From Chryseobacterium shigense (lineage in GTDB: Bacteria > Bacteroidota > Bacteroidia > Flavobacteriales > Weeksellaceae), in NCBI RefSeq assembly GCF_014207845.1, contig NZ_JACHLC010000004.1, positions 214,330 to 278,329 on the forward strand: a DNA stretch of 64,000 bases. Reading direction: 5' to 3'. Made by a program: the position numbers and the translations under genes. A model generated the notes under the pieces. The model was not told where the DNA came from, made no database searches, and worked only from the letters and a program-made list of their open reading frames with translations. Below are positions 62,701 through 64,000 of the stretch, piece after piece (positions within the stretch are counted from its first letter, which is position 1; the number at the start of each line of letters is the position of its first letter).

Positions 62701-63147
62701 TTAAGCGTTAAAAGTTGGTTTAGTTCCTGTTACTCTTAATCCCATAGATCTAGCAGTACCTGCAACCATAGAAACTGCAGAATCTATTGTAAAGCAGTTA
62801 AGGTCAGTCATTTTATCCTCAGCGATTTTCTTCACCTGATCCCAAGATACAGAACCTACTTTGTTTCTGTTTGGTTCTCCGGAACCTCCTTTGATCTTAG
62901 CCGCATCCATTAACTGGATTGCTGCAGGTGGAGTTTTAATAACGAATTCAAAAGATTTGTCTTCGTATACTGTAATTACTACAGGTAAAACTTGCCCTGG
63001 CTTATCTTGGGTTCTCCCGTTAAATTGCTTACAAAACTCCATGATGTTCACACCTGCAGAACCTAATGCCGGACCTACTGGTGGAGAAGGGTTAGCTGCG
63101 CCACCTTTCACCTGAAGTTTTACCATTTTAAAGACTTTCTTAGCCAT
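62701..63147 (-). CDS. rplK: 50S ribosomal protein L11, 148 aa
   Basis: Opens with [41 protein letters not shown], with the usual N-terminal helix and proline motif. The rRNA-binding C-terminal domain has [18 protein letters not shown] and [14 protein letters not shown]. It belongs to the GTPase-associated centre. First gene of rplKAJL with its own promoter about 100 bp upstream; nusG and secE, its usual neighbours, are not next to it. Confidence 0.99.
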   Translation of the reverse strand: MAKKVFKMVKLQVKGGAANPSPPVGPALGSAGVNIMEFCKQFNGRTQDKPGQVLPVVITVYEDKSFEFVIKTPPAAIQLMDAAKIKGGSGEPNRNKVGSVSWDQVKKIAEDKMTDLNCFTIDSAVSMVAGTARSMGLRVTGTKPTFNA

Positions 63148-63243
63148 TTTTAATTTTTTTAGTTTGAATAATTAATGAGTTTGGAAGCATTTATTATTCA
63201 GCAGATTACCGACTCACATACAGTAAATCTACTTTTCGGACTG

Positions 63244-63274
63244 CAAAATTATAAAATATTTTTGAAATAGCAAA
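63244..63274 (-). promoter_or_regulatory. promoter of the rplKAJL operon
   Basis: On the minus strand: TTTG (63274-63271), 19 bp, TAATTTTG (63251-63244), a complete Bacteroidota consensus. Start expected near 63237, leaving a leader of about 90 nt before rplK. The rest of the 295-bp gap to the next gene (63148-63442) shows no coding frame. Confidence 0.85.
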
Positions 63275-63442
63275 TGGAATGTGCTGATTTTTAGAAAGAA
63301 TTCCCAATATTTTTTTCCAACTACATTTAAAAAAAAATAAAATCCTATAAAAGTTAAATTTCTATTTCTGAGTATATTTTAATGTTTTTCCCAATTATAA
63401 GGCACAAGATGAATTCAAGGCCGTTATTAAGGGTTACTTTGA

Positions 63443-63949
63443 TTATTCAAAAAATAACTTCTTTAAGTTTTTATATTTCCACCATTCTCTTTTCATGGTT
63501 GGCCTTTCAACAAAAACAAAAAACAGTGCGGAAATGATAAGGACAACAAAAAGAGCAATAAACAGTTTTAAATAGAAATCCAGCAGATAATTATTAAAAA
63601 ACAACTTGGAGAACAATGGAGAAATGTAGTAAATGATTTTCTGATGCAGCATGTAAATACTGTAGCACATTCCTCCTATAATATATAAAAACTTCTTTTC
63701 TAATAGCTTGACAAAGTATAATGATTTCGAAGAAAAAACCAGCAAAACAAAATTACCCGATAATATCAATGCCGGATTTGACATAAAGAAAGCCACTATT
63801 AAGAAAACAACGCATAAAACATCAAAGAATAAACTGTTTTTAATCCTGTCTTTATATTCCAGATATATATCTGCGGCTAAAAATCCTATGAGGAAGAAAG
63901 GTAAGTTATAATACTCCCCAAAATTAAGACAGTAATTTAAGATATGAAA
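63443..63949 (-). pseudogene. C-terminal part of an acyltransferase-3 family membrane protein, interrupted upstream
   Basis: Five hydrophobic segments and the family ending LFFVFVERPTMKREWW (the E-R-P motif of Acyltransferase_3/OafA-type proteins) identify the C-terminal half of an O-acyltransferase. GGMCYSIYMLHQKIIYYISP is the typical penultimate helix. The frame is open back to 63949 but meets an in-frame TAA at 63950-63952, with no ATG. A poly-A tract (63954-63962) lies next to it, where a frameshift is likely. Either a decayed gene or a phase-variable or misread homopolymer. The N-terminal half lies outside the window. Confidence 0.65.
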
Positions 63950-64000
63950 TTAGCAAAAAAAAGTTTAATTTTAACATCAAATAAGTTATGTCAACAAGGA

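Overview
The window is chromosomal DNA from a low-GC member of the Bacteroidota, most likely Chryseobacterium or a close relative in the Weeksellaceae (Flavobacteriales). The support is: Bacteroidota-type promoters (TTTG, about 19-21 bp, TAnnTTTG), two proteins with the C-terminal type IX secretion (T9SS) sorting domain, outer-membrane beta-barrel and PF14905-like proteins, a DUF3467 gene directly downstream of rpoC, and few Shine-Dalgarno sequences. The genus is inferred from general resemblance only. No tRNA or rRNA gene, CRISPR array or complete insertion sequence was seen.

Layout. 1-2.2 kb looks accessory: a 5'-truncated gene, an XRE-type regulator, and, divergent from it, a strikingly structured RNA leader followed by a 179-aa protein of unknown family. 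2.2-12 kb holds mostly single housekeeping or stress genes and unknowns: a serine hydrolase, DUF2461, a DinB-fold protein, the rifampin ADP-ribosyltransferase Arr, a TPR protein, GNAT, two lipoproteins, a beta-propeller, a DHFR-like reductase, an alpha/beta hydrolase and DUF2200. 12-20 kb holds an MBL-fold protein divergent from an AraC regulator, an FMN riboswitch with ribB, an outer-membrane receptor-like barrel, a second barrel and an MHS-family transporter. 20-31 kb holds a methyltransferase, an ABC exporter, a hydrolase, a Crp-like regulator, truA, lpxK with a purine nucleoside phosphorylase, a thioredoxin-like protein with GNAT, DNA polymerase IV and a cytosolic alpha-amylase. 31-38 kb holds a carboxylesterase, an AraC regulator divergent from cupin and alcohol dehydrogenase genes, an HxlR regulator divergent from an NmrA-like reductase, and an ectonucleotide phosphodiesterase.

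38.2-42.1 kb is a probable redox operon: DUF5777 barrel, monohaem cytochrome c lipoprotein, YceI, ankyrin protein and a DOMON-like T9SS cargo. A Crp/Fnr regulator lies upstream, and a GTGA-N6-TCAC palindrome sits where a class II activator should bind.

42.26-47.07 kb looks like an islet inserted at the 3' end of the DUF3467 gene, because a decayed copy of that gene's last codons lies at the far edge. It carries a YadA-head-like repeat protein, a multiply frameshifted pseudogene, a two-gene module of transposase-like helix-turn-helix proteins flanked by direct repeats, and a TPR/LuxR-type membrane regulator.

47-63.2 kb carries DUF3467, rpoC, rpoB and, separated from them by about 5.3 kb of surface-protein genes, rplL-rplJ-rplA-rplK. 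rpoB has its own good promoter and a leader of about 320 nt. The window ends in an acyltransferase gene whose frame is broken at its upstream side.

The strongest candidates for something undescribed are the structured RNA with its 179-aa gene (about 890-1926), the HTH pair with flanking repeats inside the DUF3467-bounded islet (42.26-47.07 kb), and the Crp-controlled DOMON/cytochrome/YceI operon.
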